Of a DNA stretch of 11,856 nucleotides, positions 1 through 7,282 are shown piece after piece. Source of the stretch: an uncultured Porphyromonadaceae bacterium. Lineage in GTDB: Bacteria; Bacteroidota; Bacteroidia; Bacteroidales; Muribaculaceae. The notes under the pieces were generated by a model. That model worked only from the letters and a program-made list of their open reading frames with translations, was not told the origin of the DNA and did no database searches. The translations under genes were made by a program, and so were the position numbers. The stretch spans positions 1 to 11,856 of the forward strand of contig CAMHDX010000004.1 of assembly GCA_946183895.1 (NCBI GenBank). The letters are read 5' to 3'. Within the stretch, counting starts at the first letter, position 1. Each line of letters opens with the position of its first letter.

Positions 1-23
1 CCCCACTGTTGCTTTTTGCGGTG

Positions 24-65
24 AAACGATGAGCGGCGAGGCATCAGCCTCGCCGCTCATCGTTT
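24..65 (-). terminator. Perfect 19-bp hairpin, probable terminator of the YbjN-like gene
   Basis: Bases 24-42 and 47-65 are exact reverse complements (19 bp, GC-rich core GAGCGGCGAGGC) around the four-base loop ATCA. It lies 20 bp past the stop codon of the leftward gene ending at 86. The T-tract on the minus strand is short (GTTT), so it is a less classical intrinsic terminator. The symmetry would also let it serve a rightward gene off the left edge of the window. Confidence 0.65.
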
Positions 66-85
66 GAAAAGCGCTATTGTCGCAA

Positions 86-463
86 TTAGTCGCCTATAGT
101 CTCGTAGAACAGGTTGAACGCGGTCTTGAGCATGTTCAGCGCCATGTCAATGCGAGCCAGGGGATAGCCGTCCTCAGGCACGATGTCCTCCCAGTTGGCC
201 CACACGGTGTCCTCGTCGGCGGTCAGCTTCACCATAGCCTTGTCACTGTTGACCTTGTTGCAGGCCTCCAACACGGCGAAACGGTTGTCCTCATTCACGT
301 CGTAGAACAGGATGGCAATCTGCAGCAACTGCTTGCCACTGTTGTTCAGGAATACATACTTGATTCCCTCAAACTTGAATGAGATGTGGCCCGAGTCGGG
401 GTTCTCCTCAAAGCGATAGCCCTCGTTCGACAAGAATTCCTTCAAATAATCTTTTGCGGTCAT
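86..463 (-). CDS. Small YbjN-like protein (hypothetical)
   Basis: A 125-residue soluble, acidic protein with no signal peptide or membrane segment. Its layout resembles the YbjN / type III secretion chaperone-like fold: an N-terminal helix (residues 3-13), a strand-rich stretch (26-55, including KFEGIKYVFLN), a conserved-looking NKVN at 69-72, more strands (about 75-92) and a long C-terminal helix (103-122). Small YbjN-like proteins are common in Bacteroidales; their biochemical role is poorly known, and I infer no activity. The ATG at 463 is supported by a consensus promoter at 517-548 that leaves a leader of about 45 nt. The TAA is followed by a perfect hairpin at 24-65, so this is probably a single-gene transcript. 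The family assignment rests on pattern recognition alone; that it is a gene is much surer than what it is. Confidence 0.82.
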   Translation of the reverse strand: MTAKDYLKEFLSNEGYRFEENPDSGHISFKFEGIKYVFLNNSGKQLLQIAILFYDVNEDNRFAVLEACNKVNSDKAMVKLTADEDTVWANWEDIVPEDGYPLARIDMALNMLKTAFNLFYETIGD

Positions 464-516
464 AATTGTTGTATTGATTTATGGTTGATATTAAGTTTTT
501 GTTTCTCTCTAGACTG

Positions 517-548
517 CAAATGTAACTATTTTATTTGAATTCGCAAAA
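517..548 (-). promoter_or_regulatory. Bacteroidetes-type promoter for the YbjN-like gene
   Basis: Read on the minus strand, TTTG (547-544) is followed after 19 bases by TACATTTG (524-517). This matches the Bacteroidetes primary sigma factor pattern of a -33 TTTG and a -7 TAnnTTTG. The predicted start of transcription is near 510, about 47 nt before the ATG at 463. The intergenic region 464-582 shows nothing else notable. Confidence 0.7.
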
Positions 549-582
549 TATAAGCACCATTCGTAACAAATTTATTGGCAAA

Positions 583-619
583 TTTAAAGGGGCTCGCCCG
601 CCGGACGAACCCCTTTAAA
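583..619 (-). terminator. Hairpin terminator after the lipoprotein gene
   Basis: TTTAAAGGGG (583-592) pairs exactly with CCCCTTTAAA (610-619). Three more pairs (TCG with CGA) extend the stem inward past one mismatch. It starts 17 bp beyond the stop codon of the leftward gene ending at 637. On the minus strand it runs into AT-rich sequence, including the U-rich half of its own stem. It separates the lipoprotein unit from the promoter of the YbjN-like gene. Confidence 0.7.
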
Positions 620-636
620 CAATATTGAAAAGATTG

Positions 637-1557
637 TTACAAACTCTTGGCGACCTCGCCGGCGACGCGCACCTCTACCTTTCCGTCGATGTCGCGCTTG
701 ACCCAAATCAAGCCATTCGCCTTGTCGACCTTGTCAATGGTGTAGCCGTCCTTGTACGTGCCGGCAAAGGTGGCAAGCACCTTGTCGCCCGGCGCGAACG
801 ACAGGTCGAACGGCACCAGGGTGACTTCGCTCTTGGATAGGACCGAGATGCCGCGGGCAAAGCTGTGGAAGAGCACACGGTCGCCGCTAACGGCAATCAC
901 GCTACCCAGCTTCATGTCGCGTCCGTCCTTGTAGGCGATTTGAGCACCCGGCACCAGCTCGCCCTGCTTGATCACGATGAATGAGTTGGGCTCCAACTCG
1001 GTGTTCATCGCCTTGTCGCCAAATGTGGGCTTGCTCGGGTCGTCGCTGTAGCGCATGTCAAGGAAGTTGACCTTGGGCTGCAACGGGTTGGTCGCATCGG
1101 TGACGATGGCGCGCTGCAGTGAGCCGCCGCCTTGCTTATAATAGGTTAGCAGGATGTCGCCCGCCTTAGCCTGGACATCCTCGGGCAACGGGATGATCAG
1201 CGCGTTGGGGATGTCAAAGCCGCTGTAGCGCTTGAGTGTGCTCGTCTTGTCGCCAATGGCGTCAACGTTGTCCTTGAACAGGTTGATTGTGACATTGGTC
1301 AAGTCCTTGCCCTCGCTGACCAGTCGCTTGAGGTCGGTGGCGGCGAGGACGATCTGCCCGGGCTTGGCATCGAGTTTAACAGCGGGGAAGTCCCACGGAA
1401 ACGCCTTTTTGAAGGCGTCAACAGCCTCGGCGGCATCGTCATTGGCTACCTCGGCGGCTGCCACAGTGCCATTGTCGGTGGTCTCAGCGCCGGTCTCCTT
1501 GCTGCCACAAGCCGTCAGCGTGGTGGCAACCAACATTAATAATAAGGTCTTTTTCAT
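637..1557 (-). CDS. Lipoprotein of unknown function with repeated beta-barrel-like units
   Basis: A 306-residue protein with a clear lipoprotein signal: MKK, a hydrophobic stretch (residues 4-13) and lipobox LTAC with the acylated cysteine at residue 17. A low-complexity Ala/Glu/Asp/Thr spacer (about 18-48) follows, as expected for an envelope-anchored lipoprotein. The rest is strand-rich. Similar short motifs recur: PGQIVLAA (66), AGDILLTY (132), PGAQIAY (203) and PGDKVLAT (256). Several are followed about 20-25 residues later by a hydrophobic VLF or LIWVK segment. This suggests tandem small SH3/Tudor-like barrels, which is inference from pattern only. I do not recognise a named family and assign no substrate. 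It starts 58 bp after the stop of the BspA-like gene with no visible promoter or terminator between, so co-transcription is likely. The start codon is ATG, with an AT-rich upstream region and no Shine-Dalgarno. Confidence 0.85.
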   Translation of the reverse strand: MKKTLLLMLVATTLTACGSKETGAETTDNGTVAAAEVANDDAAEAVDAFKKAFPWDFPAVKLDAKPGQIVLAATDLKRLVSEGKDLTNVTINLFKDNVDAIGDKTSTLKRYSGFDIPNALIIPLPEDVQAKAGDILLTYYKQGGGSLQRAIVTDATNPLQPKVNFLDMRYSDDPSKPTFGDKAMNTELEPNSFIVIKQGELVPGAQIAYKDGRDMKLGSVIAVSGDRVLFHSFARGISVLSKSEVTLVPFDLSFAPGDKVLATFAGTYKDGYTIDKVDKANGLIWVKRDIDGKVEVRVAGEVAKSL

Positions 1558-1615
1558 AATTATCCGATGTTTGTTTTGTTGAATAATATGAGGAATTCAG
1601 TAAGTCCGGAGTGAA

Positions 1616-4600
1616 TCATGCGTCGGGATGCTCAATGATGTAAGTCAGCAGTTGGTTCACATCACCCACGTTGACGCTACCGTCGCCCGACACGTCATAC
1701 TTGCTGTCGCCATCACCATCGGGATGAGCCAGAATTTCTTGCAGGATGATGTTCACGTCACCGATGTTGACATGGGTGTCCTGATTGACATCGTAGGGGT
1801 GATAGGTTGGCTCACTGCTCATCACGGTGCCGATTAGGTCGGTGTGCGGCGAGTCTTCCTCCTTGAGGTTGACATAGGCCTGACCACTCACCAGCAGATT
1901 GATGTTACCCTCGTTATTGACGAGCAAGAAGTCGTCGCTGAACATGTCGGGCGTGTAGTAGTCAAAGCCCGGCAGGAAGGTGTTGCCTGCTTCAGAGACG
2001 ACACCGCTCAGACGGTTAGCATCGAGGTCGTAGGGAGCCGATTCGGCATAGTCGAAGCGGTAGCGCTTGCCCGGCTCGATGCCGCGCACCAGCGCGCCGG
2101 AGCCTGACACGAGCGTGTTGCGACCAAAGTCCTTGAGCACAAATTGATTGTCAACGCTGTTGTAATTGATTACGCGGTAGAACGACAGGCCCAGGTCGTC
2201 GGGCAGGACAATGTTGCGGAAGCAGGCGATAGTGGTCTGCAGCTTGATGTCGCTGCCGGTTGCTGTGCCGCGCGAGAGATACGGGCGGATGTAGGGCAGC
2301 GGCGAGTACAGCCAGCCGGTGACACCCGAGCCGGTCAGGCGCGAGTGGTCGCGGAAGTCGACATAGCACTTGAAGGGGCTACCCTCGGCAGGCTTGTCAA
2401 AGATGTCCTTGTTCATGCTGCAACCAAGGGGAATGAACAGCTCGGTCATGTCGGCGCAGCCACTGAAGGCGTGTTCGCCGATGCTGCTTATCGTGTTGCC
2501 CAGGTCAACGGTGCCCTCCAGTCCGGTACAGGCAAAGGTGCTCTCGCCAATCGACTTCCACGGCGCGTCAGCAAACGGGAACGACGTGAGGTTTGGCACG
2601 TTCTTGAAGGCACTGTCGGGCAGCGCGTAGTTGCGCTCAACCGCGGCATGTTCGGGATTAACGGTGAACTTCACATTGCGGCTCTGGTCCTTGAAGGCGC
2701 CGGCTTCAATTTCGGTGTAGTCGTAGGCGCGCATCCACCAGTCGATGGCGTAACCATACAACTTGATGGTGGCGTTGACAACCGAGCTCTGGTTGGGGCA
2801 GTACACATATTTCACCTTGCCTCGTTGCTCAACTGTGTTGCCGCTCATCTTGCACGGCTCAATCACGGTGGCAAAGGCTAACTGGTCGACGGTGAAGTCA
2901 TAGGCTCCCGCCTGAATGCGGTTGGCAATCGCACTCCAGCCGTTGGTGTCGGCCTTGAATTGCTCCACTGCTCCCATGGGCACGTACACCTGCATCACCG
3001 GGTTGATACCGGCATTGGTCAAGGCATCTGAGTGGCCACTCATGCTGACGAATTTGTTGAGATAGAGCTTCTCAAGCGAAGCGCATTGGTCAATGAAGCT
3101 GAAATGAATGTTGGTGATAGAGCTCGGAATGAAGAGTTGCTCGATACCGCTGCGGGCAAAGGCGTATCCGCCAATGTGGGTCATGCCGTAAGGCAACTGC
3201 ATGCGCTTCAGCGAGGTGGTGCCGTCAAAGGCATTTTGCGGCAACTTCGCCAAGTCGCGCGGCAACTTGACGCTGGTCAAGCCGGTGCAATCCTTGAATT
3301 GTGCGCCGTCCATATACGTGCCGCCACTCAGCTGCACGTCAGCTCCGTCAAATGTAGTGATCGTGCTCGGGAAGTAAATGTACGTGATGTCCTTCTTGGC
3401 ATAGAACGCACGCTGTCCCACCGAGGTCACCTTGAAGGTATAACCAAAGCATTTGATAGTCTCGGGGACATTGATGGCGTCGATGGCATAGATGTCACTG
3501 ATGCCTGCCACCTTGGCTTCGTTGTCGCTTTGCAGCAGGTAGCGGATTCCACCGCCATTGAACGAGGAGTCGTAGGCCTCGTAGTCGTAAGCATCGCCTG
3601 TAATCACTTTGAAGTTTTTCCACACGTTGGCGTAGCGGTAAGCCTCCTGTCCCTTGCCGTCGGCCATGCCCAGACCGTAGTAGCCTGCCGGCACATGGAG
3701 TTTGCATGACGTGGGGACATTGGTAAACGTCGTGCTTGTCACCGTGAGCGGTTTGGCACAAGCCACGTAGAGGTCGGTCAATTCTTCACAACCGGCAAAT
3801 GCTCCCTCTGCTATATGATCCCCTTCCACCGAGCTAGGGATGTGGATAACTTTTAGCTTACTATTAGCGAAGGCGTTCTGGCCAATGTGATAGACGCCCC
3901 ACGGAATGAACACCTCATGATTATTGAAGACGGGATCGCACCCTTCGAAGGCATAAGGACCAACTACACCCATGCCTTTGAGAAAGGTGCCGGTTTCTGA
4001 CAAATATGTTTGAGATTCCTCGCTGTAGCCGTCGTACCTTTGCGGGCATGACACCAACGTCGGGCGGGTATCACGTGTATATAACAACCCCTTGTAGGCT
4101 TGATATTGCTCGTTGCCATCAGCAACATAGTAGTAATCCAATTTTGAATCGACAAAGGCGCGCGCGTCGAAATATGACATAGTGGCGGGCAAGGTGAATT
4201 CAGCGACGGCGGTTGATGCGAATGCCTCATTCTTGACAGTAGACACGCCACTGAGCAGACTCAGTGTCTTCAGTGCCGTGCAGCCTTTGAAGGCGGCTTC
4301 GCCAATGGTGCGAGCACTTGTGGTCACGCTGGTGAGCGTGGTGCAACCGGTGAACGCGTTGTCGCCAATCGTGACGGCATTGTTGCCGGTAAAGCTAAAT
4401 GTCTTCAGTGAATTCCATGCTCCCAGACACTTTGAGGCATCGGCGGCGACGCTCTTGATCTGATAGCCGTGAGGCAATGACTGGCAATAGTCGTCCAGGT
4501 ACGTTGTCCACCCGTTAATGGTGATGCTCTCGTCAAGCGAGCCCACGAGTTGCAATTCGCCCGCGTAGCCCGATGTCGACGGAGTGGTCACCTTGTAGTA

Positions 4601-5236
4601 GGTCTCTCCATCAGCATAGTCGGGTCCATAGGCGGGATTGGCACGAAACTCGGCAAAGTACTCTTTGTAGCCGGTTGCTTCCTTCTTGGCCAGCATGTCG
4701 GCATAGGTCATGCAGTGCAGCACCCGCTTGCCGTAGTAGCTATCCTGGAACGCCGTTGAGCTCGACGTAGTCAGAGTGGGATTGCCACCCACCGCACAAT
4801 CTAACGTCGCGCGAGAGACTCCCGACTGGCGAATGATGGCACCGTTAATGGAAGTCACCGAGCTGGGGATAATCAGGCTGCGCAGCGTCGAGATGTTGCT
4901 GAAGGCGTCGCCGCCAATCTGGGTGCAGCCATACTTGATGGTTACAGACACGAGTGAGGCGTGACCCTTGAAGGCGTTGCTGTCGATGCGCACCGGCCGC
5001 ATCACGTCATCAACGTCGATAAAGCCCGGGATGGTGACGCTGGTGGCTCCCAAGCCGTAACCGCCTGAGATGCCGTCCTTTGCGGCATAGCCCTCGCAGT
5101 AGACGTACACCGAACCGCTGTCGTACTTGACAATCAGGAAGCTCAGTCCATCTTGCACGACGTAGGTACGCGTGGTGGCAGCGGATGCGGTCAGTGTCGC
5201 CACCATTACGATTAATGTCAGTAGAATCTTTTTCAT
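1616..5236 (-). CDS. BspA-like leucine-rich-repeat secreted protein with C-terminal dockerin
   Basis: A 1206-residue secreted protein. The N-terminus is a signal peptide (MKK, hydrophobic 4-16, cleavage likely after ASA near residue 19). The body carries several blocks of BspA/LRR_5-type repeats of the form I-G-x-x-A-F-x-x-C-x-x-L-x-x-h-x-h-P-x-x-h: about residues 80-135, 285-370, 420-540, 600-760 and 850-960. Variable linkers separate the blocks. After about residue 985 comes a beta-rich region seen in many Bacteroidales BspA proteins. The last 58 residues (encoded by 1619-1792) hold two calcium-loop helices, DVNQDTHVNIGDVN and DVSGDGSVNVGDVN, the signature of a type I dockerin. BspA-family proteins are known for adhesion or binding at the surface; the ligand here is unknown. 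An in-frame GTG at 5242 would add two residues, but the ATG at 5236 begins a normal signal peptide and is preferred. It sits 24 bp after a small ORF and 58 bp before the lipoprotein gene. Confidence 0.9.
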   Translation of the reverse strand: MKKILLTLIVMVATLTASAATTRTYVVQDGLSFLIVKYDSGSVYVYCEGYAAKDGISGGYGLGATSVTIPGFIDVDDVMRPVRIDSNAFKGHASLVSVTIKYGCTQIGGDAFSNISTLRSLIIPSSVTSINGAIIRQSGVSRATLDCAVGGNPTLTTSSSTAFQDSYYGKRVLHCMTYADMLAKKEATGYKEYFAEFRANPAYGPDYADGETYYKVTTPSTSGYAGELQLVGSLDESITINGWTTYLDDYCQSLPHGYQIKSVAADASKCLGAWNSLKTFSFTGNNAVTIGDNAFTGCTTLTSVTTSARTIGEAAFKGCTALKTLSLLSGVSTVKNEAFASTAVAEFTLPATMSYFDARAFVDSKLDYYYVADGNEQYQAYKGLLYTRDTRPTLVSCPQRYDGYSEESQTYLSETGTFLKGMGVVGPYAFEGCDPVFNNHEVFIPWGVYHIGQNAFANSKLKVIHIPSSVEGDHIAEGAFAGCEELTDLYVACAKPLTVTSTTFTNVPTSCKLHVPAGYYGLGMADGKGQEAYRYANVWKNFKVITGDAYDYEAYDSSFNGGGIRYLLQSDNEAKVAGISDIYAIDAINVPETIKCFGYTFKVTSVGQRAFYAKKDITYIYFPSTITTFDGADVQLSGGTYMDGAQFKDCTGLTSVKLPRDLAKLPQNAFDGTTSLKRMQLPYGMTHIGGYAFARSGIEQLFIPSSITNIHFSFIDQCASLEKLYLNKFVSMSGHSDALTNAGINPVMQVYVPMGAVEQFKADTNGWSAIANRIQAGAYDFTVDQLAFATVIEPCKMSGNTVEQRGKVKYVYCPNQSSVVNATIKLYGYAIDWWMRAYDYTEIEAGAFKDQSRNVKFTVNPEHAAVERNYALPDSAFKNVPNLTSFPFADAPWKSIGESTFACTGLEGTVDLGNTISSIGEHAFSGCADMTELFIPLGCSMNKDIFDKPAEGSPFKCYVDFRDHSRLTGSGVTGWLYSPLPYIRPYLSRGTATGSDIKLQTTIACFRNIVLPDDLGLSFYRVINYNSVDNQFVLKDFGRNTLVSGSGALVRGIEPGKRYRFDYAESAPYDLDANRLSGVVSEAGNTFLPGFDYYTPDMFSDDFLLVNNEGNINLLVSGQAYVNLKEEDSPHTDLIGTVMSSEPTYHPYDVNQDTHVNIGDVNIILQEILAHPDGDGDSKYDVSGDGSVNVGDVNQLLTYIIEHPDA

Positions 5237-5260
5237 AAGCACAAAGTATATGTTTGTAAT

Positions 5261-5464
5261 TTATTTGCTATCAGTTTGTTGCGTGTTTTGCGACTTGTCG
5301 TTGCCTTCCTCGCCGCGGTGCTCGCCCTTGCTTCTCAGCCTGTCCTCAACAAGGTCAACGACACTATCTTCCATGAGTAGTAAGCCCTGGAGAATGTTGT
5401 CAATGTAGCGTCGTGTCGCTGCTGTTTTGGGTTGCCCCGCCTTGTTTGTTGTCGGCTTGTCCAC
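5261..5464 (-). CDS. Small hypothetical protein (67 residues)
   Basis: An ATG-to-TAA frame for a highly charged protein without signal peptide or membrane segment. A Lys/Thr/Pro-rich N-terminus leads into a likely amphipathic helix (about residues 19-46, RRYIDNILQGLLLMEDSVVD onward). The tail is hydrophilic and rich in Glu, Asn, Asp and Gln. I do not recognise a family. In favour of a gene: it is on the same strand as, and only 24 bp from, the BspA-like gene; a -7-like element lies just upstream (5484-5491); and a hairpin terminator separates it from the regulator gene. Against: it is short, and the leader from that -7 element would be only about 13 nt. The stretch could instead be the leader of the BspA-like mRNA. 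Confidence 0.5.
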   Translation of the reverse strand: MDKPTTNKAGQPKTAATRRYIDNILQGLLLMEDSVVDLVEDRLRSKGEHRGEEGNDKSQNTQQTDSK

Positions 5465-5483
5465 TATTGAATTTAATAATGTG

Positions 5484-5491
5484 CAAAATTA
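5484..5491 (-). promoter_or_regulatory. Possible -7 element (TAATTTTG) upstream of the small ORF and BspA-like gene
   Basis: The minus strand reads TAATTTTG, a full match to TAnnTTTG, 20 bases before the small ORF. No TTTG or TTG lies at the expected 19-21 base spacing upstream; that space is filled by the hairpin at 5492-5515. The same T-rich bases form the tail of that hairpin, so the match may come simply from the terminator tail. Confidence 0.3.
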
Positions 5492-5515
5492 AAGTGGAGC
5501 GAAAACACTCCACTT
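5492..5515 (-). terminator. Hairpin terminator after the TPR/AraC-type regulator gene
   Basis: AAGTGGAG (5492-5499) pairs exactly with CTCCACTT (5508-5515) around an eight-base loop. On the minus strand it is followed by TTTAATTTT, a fair U-tract. It lies about 80 bp past the stop of the gene ending at 5597 and marks the likely end of the manC-regulator transcript. ATCATTTT on the other side means it could also stop rightward transcription. Confidence 0.65.
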
Positions 5516-5596
5516 ATCATTTTGTCAAATTATCTTATCATTTGGGCCAAGCGGCCTGTGTTAAGGCTTGTCTACCGCTTTATTATAAATGGTGGG

Positions 5597-7252
5597 TCAT
5601 GGTGCGCCCTTGGCTGTGTACTCGCTCGGGGTGATGCCGAAGGTGCGCTTGAAGGCGCGTGTGAAGTTGGGTGCGTCGTTGTATCCGCACAGCATTGCCA
5701 CCTCGGCGATGCTGAGCTCGGGGTGCCGGTCAAGGAAGTGACGCGCGCGCTTCATCTTGACGTTAAGGATAAATGCCGCGAACGGCTCGTCGCTCATCGT
5801 GGCAAACCGTGTGCGCAGTTGATAAGCGCTCATGTTCATTTGCGCCGCGATGTGTGTCGCGTCGGCCTCGCCACGGCTCACGAGGTTGTTGGTCACGGTG
5901 ACTAACTCCTCGAGGAACGCGCGCTCGGCATCGGTCAGCTCGTCGGCACTTGTGGCACGCGTCGTTGCCACCACGTTGTCGTAGTGTAATTGTAGCTTGT
6001 CGTACTTGTCGCGCAACTCGTTGATGCTGCTCTCAAGGGCGGTGTTGATTGCCGATTGTCGTTGCTGCCGACGCCGCATCACCCACCACACGATGCCCGA
6101 GCACATCAGCAGGAAGGCGGCAACCGCAATGCCGATGAGCATGGTGCGGCGCCTGGCGTCGCGCACCTTGCTGTTTGCCTCCATCAGCCCCTCGTTGTCA
6201 AGCTCGGCGCTGGTGCGGCCTATGCTTTGGGCTGTCTCGATGTCGTAGAGCGAATCCTTGAGCGCCTTGTAGCGCTCCATCGCGCTCATCGCCTCAGCAT
6301 TGTCGTGCCCCTTGAGAGAGTTGTAAAGGCCCAACTGGGCGTGACTCTCGTTGTACAGGTCGTGCAGCGAGGTGAAGATGCCGATCGCCTCGCGATAGCA
6401 GGCGGCAGCGGCATTGTTGTCGCCATCAGCCAGATACACTCCGCCCGACTGGTTGAGCGCGATGCCCAGCGACTGCTTGTTGTCGCTCGCGCGCAACACC
6501 GGAATCGCCTTGTCGAGGGCGGCACGCGCCTCGCCGGTGCGCTTGAGCCACAGCAGCGCGGCTGCCATCTGCGACAACCTCACGGCAGCCCTGTCGGCGC
6601 GGCCCAGGCTGTCCTCGATTTGCCACGCTCGCGTGGCATGCATCAGCGAGCGCTGCTCGTCGCCCATGGTGTGATAGACCTCGCTTGCCATGCCCTGCAG
6701 GGTTGCCATGCGTGAGGCGTTGCCGGCTCGTCGACACTGCTCAATGCCCTCGAGGATATACTTCTCGGCAATGGCGGGCTGGCGAGCGCCCATGTAGATG
6801 GCTGCCAGCGTGTTGAGGCTGGAGCTGATCATGTCGGGGTCGCCGCTGCGGCGGTCAATGGCGTTGCACCGCTTGGCGTACTGTGCCGCCTTGTCCCAGT
6901 CGCCCAGGCGAATGTTCACTACAGCCAGCAGGTTGAGGCAGTCGCCCGCGTCATCGCCGGTGTACAGTGGCAGCGCCCGCTCGCCGTAGCTGATGGCTCG
7001 CGGATATTGTTGACCGGCGTACAAGTACTCCGCCGCCCAGTACCACACGTCGCGGCTCAAGGTGTCGCGGGCGGTGCCGGTGGCGTAGGTGATGTCCTCG
7101 TCAATGAATTGCTCGTTGCGCAGTGTCTTGAAGAACGCGTTGGCACTCGCCACGTCGCGCTTGCGGTCAAAGGCGGCAAGCACACTGTCAACGGGTGTCG
7201 CCGCCGCGGCGAGTGCTATGAGTGTGATGAACAGTAGGCTGAGTTGTCGCAT
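5597..7252 (-). CDS. Membrane-anchored TPR protein with C-terminal AraC-type DNA-binding domain
   Basis: A 551-residue predicted one-component transcription regulator. In order: an N-terminal signal sequence (residues 1-18); tetratricopeptide-like helical repeats (about 60-335, with Ala/Tyr/Gly spacing such as AISYGERALPLY and AACYREAIGIF), presumably periplasmic; one strong membrane segment (371-392, MLIGIAVAAFLLMCSGIVWW onward) followed by RRR; a cytoplasmic coiled-coil-like linker (396-428); and an AraC-family domain with two helix-turn-helix units (about 463-486 and 513-545). The second unit includes CGYNDAPNFTRAFKRTFG and TPSEY, the family hallmark. This architecture recurs in Bacteroidales; it resembles hybrid two-component regulators but has no kinase or receiver part, so signalling across the membrane must be direct. 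The signal and the target genes are unknown. It starts 30 bp after the manC stop and probably shares its transcript; a hairpin at 5492-5515 ends it. Confidence 0.9.
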   Translation of the reverse strand: MRQLSLLFITLIALAAAATPVDSVLAAFDRKRDVASANAFFKTLRNEQFIDEDITYATGTARDTLSRDVWYWAAEYLYAGQQYPRAISYGERALPLYTGDDAGDCLNLLAVVNIRLGDWDKAAQYAKRCNAIDRRSGDPDMISSSLNTLAAIYMGARQPAIAEKYILEGIEQCRRAGNASRMATLQGMASEVYHTMGDEQRSLMHATRAWQIEDSLGRADRAAVRLSQMAAALLWLKRTGEARAALDKAIPVLRASDNKQSLGIALNQSGGVYLADGDNNAAAACYREAIGIFTSLHDLYNESHAQLGLYNSLKGHDNAEAMSAMERYKALKDSLYDIETAQSIGRTSAELDNEGLMEANSKVRDARRRTMLIGIAVAAFLLMCSGIVWWVMRRRQQRQSAINTALESSINELRDKYDKLQLHYDNVVATTRATSADELTDAERAFLEELVTVTNNLVSRGEADATHIAAQMNMSAYQLRTRFATMSDEPFAAFILNVKMKRARHFLDRHPELSIAEVAMLCGYNDAPNFTRAFKRTFGITPSEYTAKGAP

Positions 7253-7282
7253 TGGTTTGTTGTCAGTGCAATGGATGGCGGC

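Noticed and set aside
2144..2881. Long rightward open frame opposite the BspA-like gene
   Set aside because: It is antisense to a well-supported gene, has no recognisable domain, and is expected from the GC bias of the codons.
5234..5242. GTG start at 5242 for the BspA-like protein
   Set aside because: It only adds two residues before an ATG that begins a standard MKK signal peptide, so the ATG at 5236 is the better start.
5537..5582. AAGCGG...CCGCTT inverted repeat between the regulator stop and its terminator
   Set aside because: Six-pair arms with a loop of about 20 bases; no tRNA-like or known RNA fold could be drawn.
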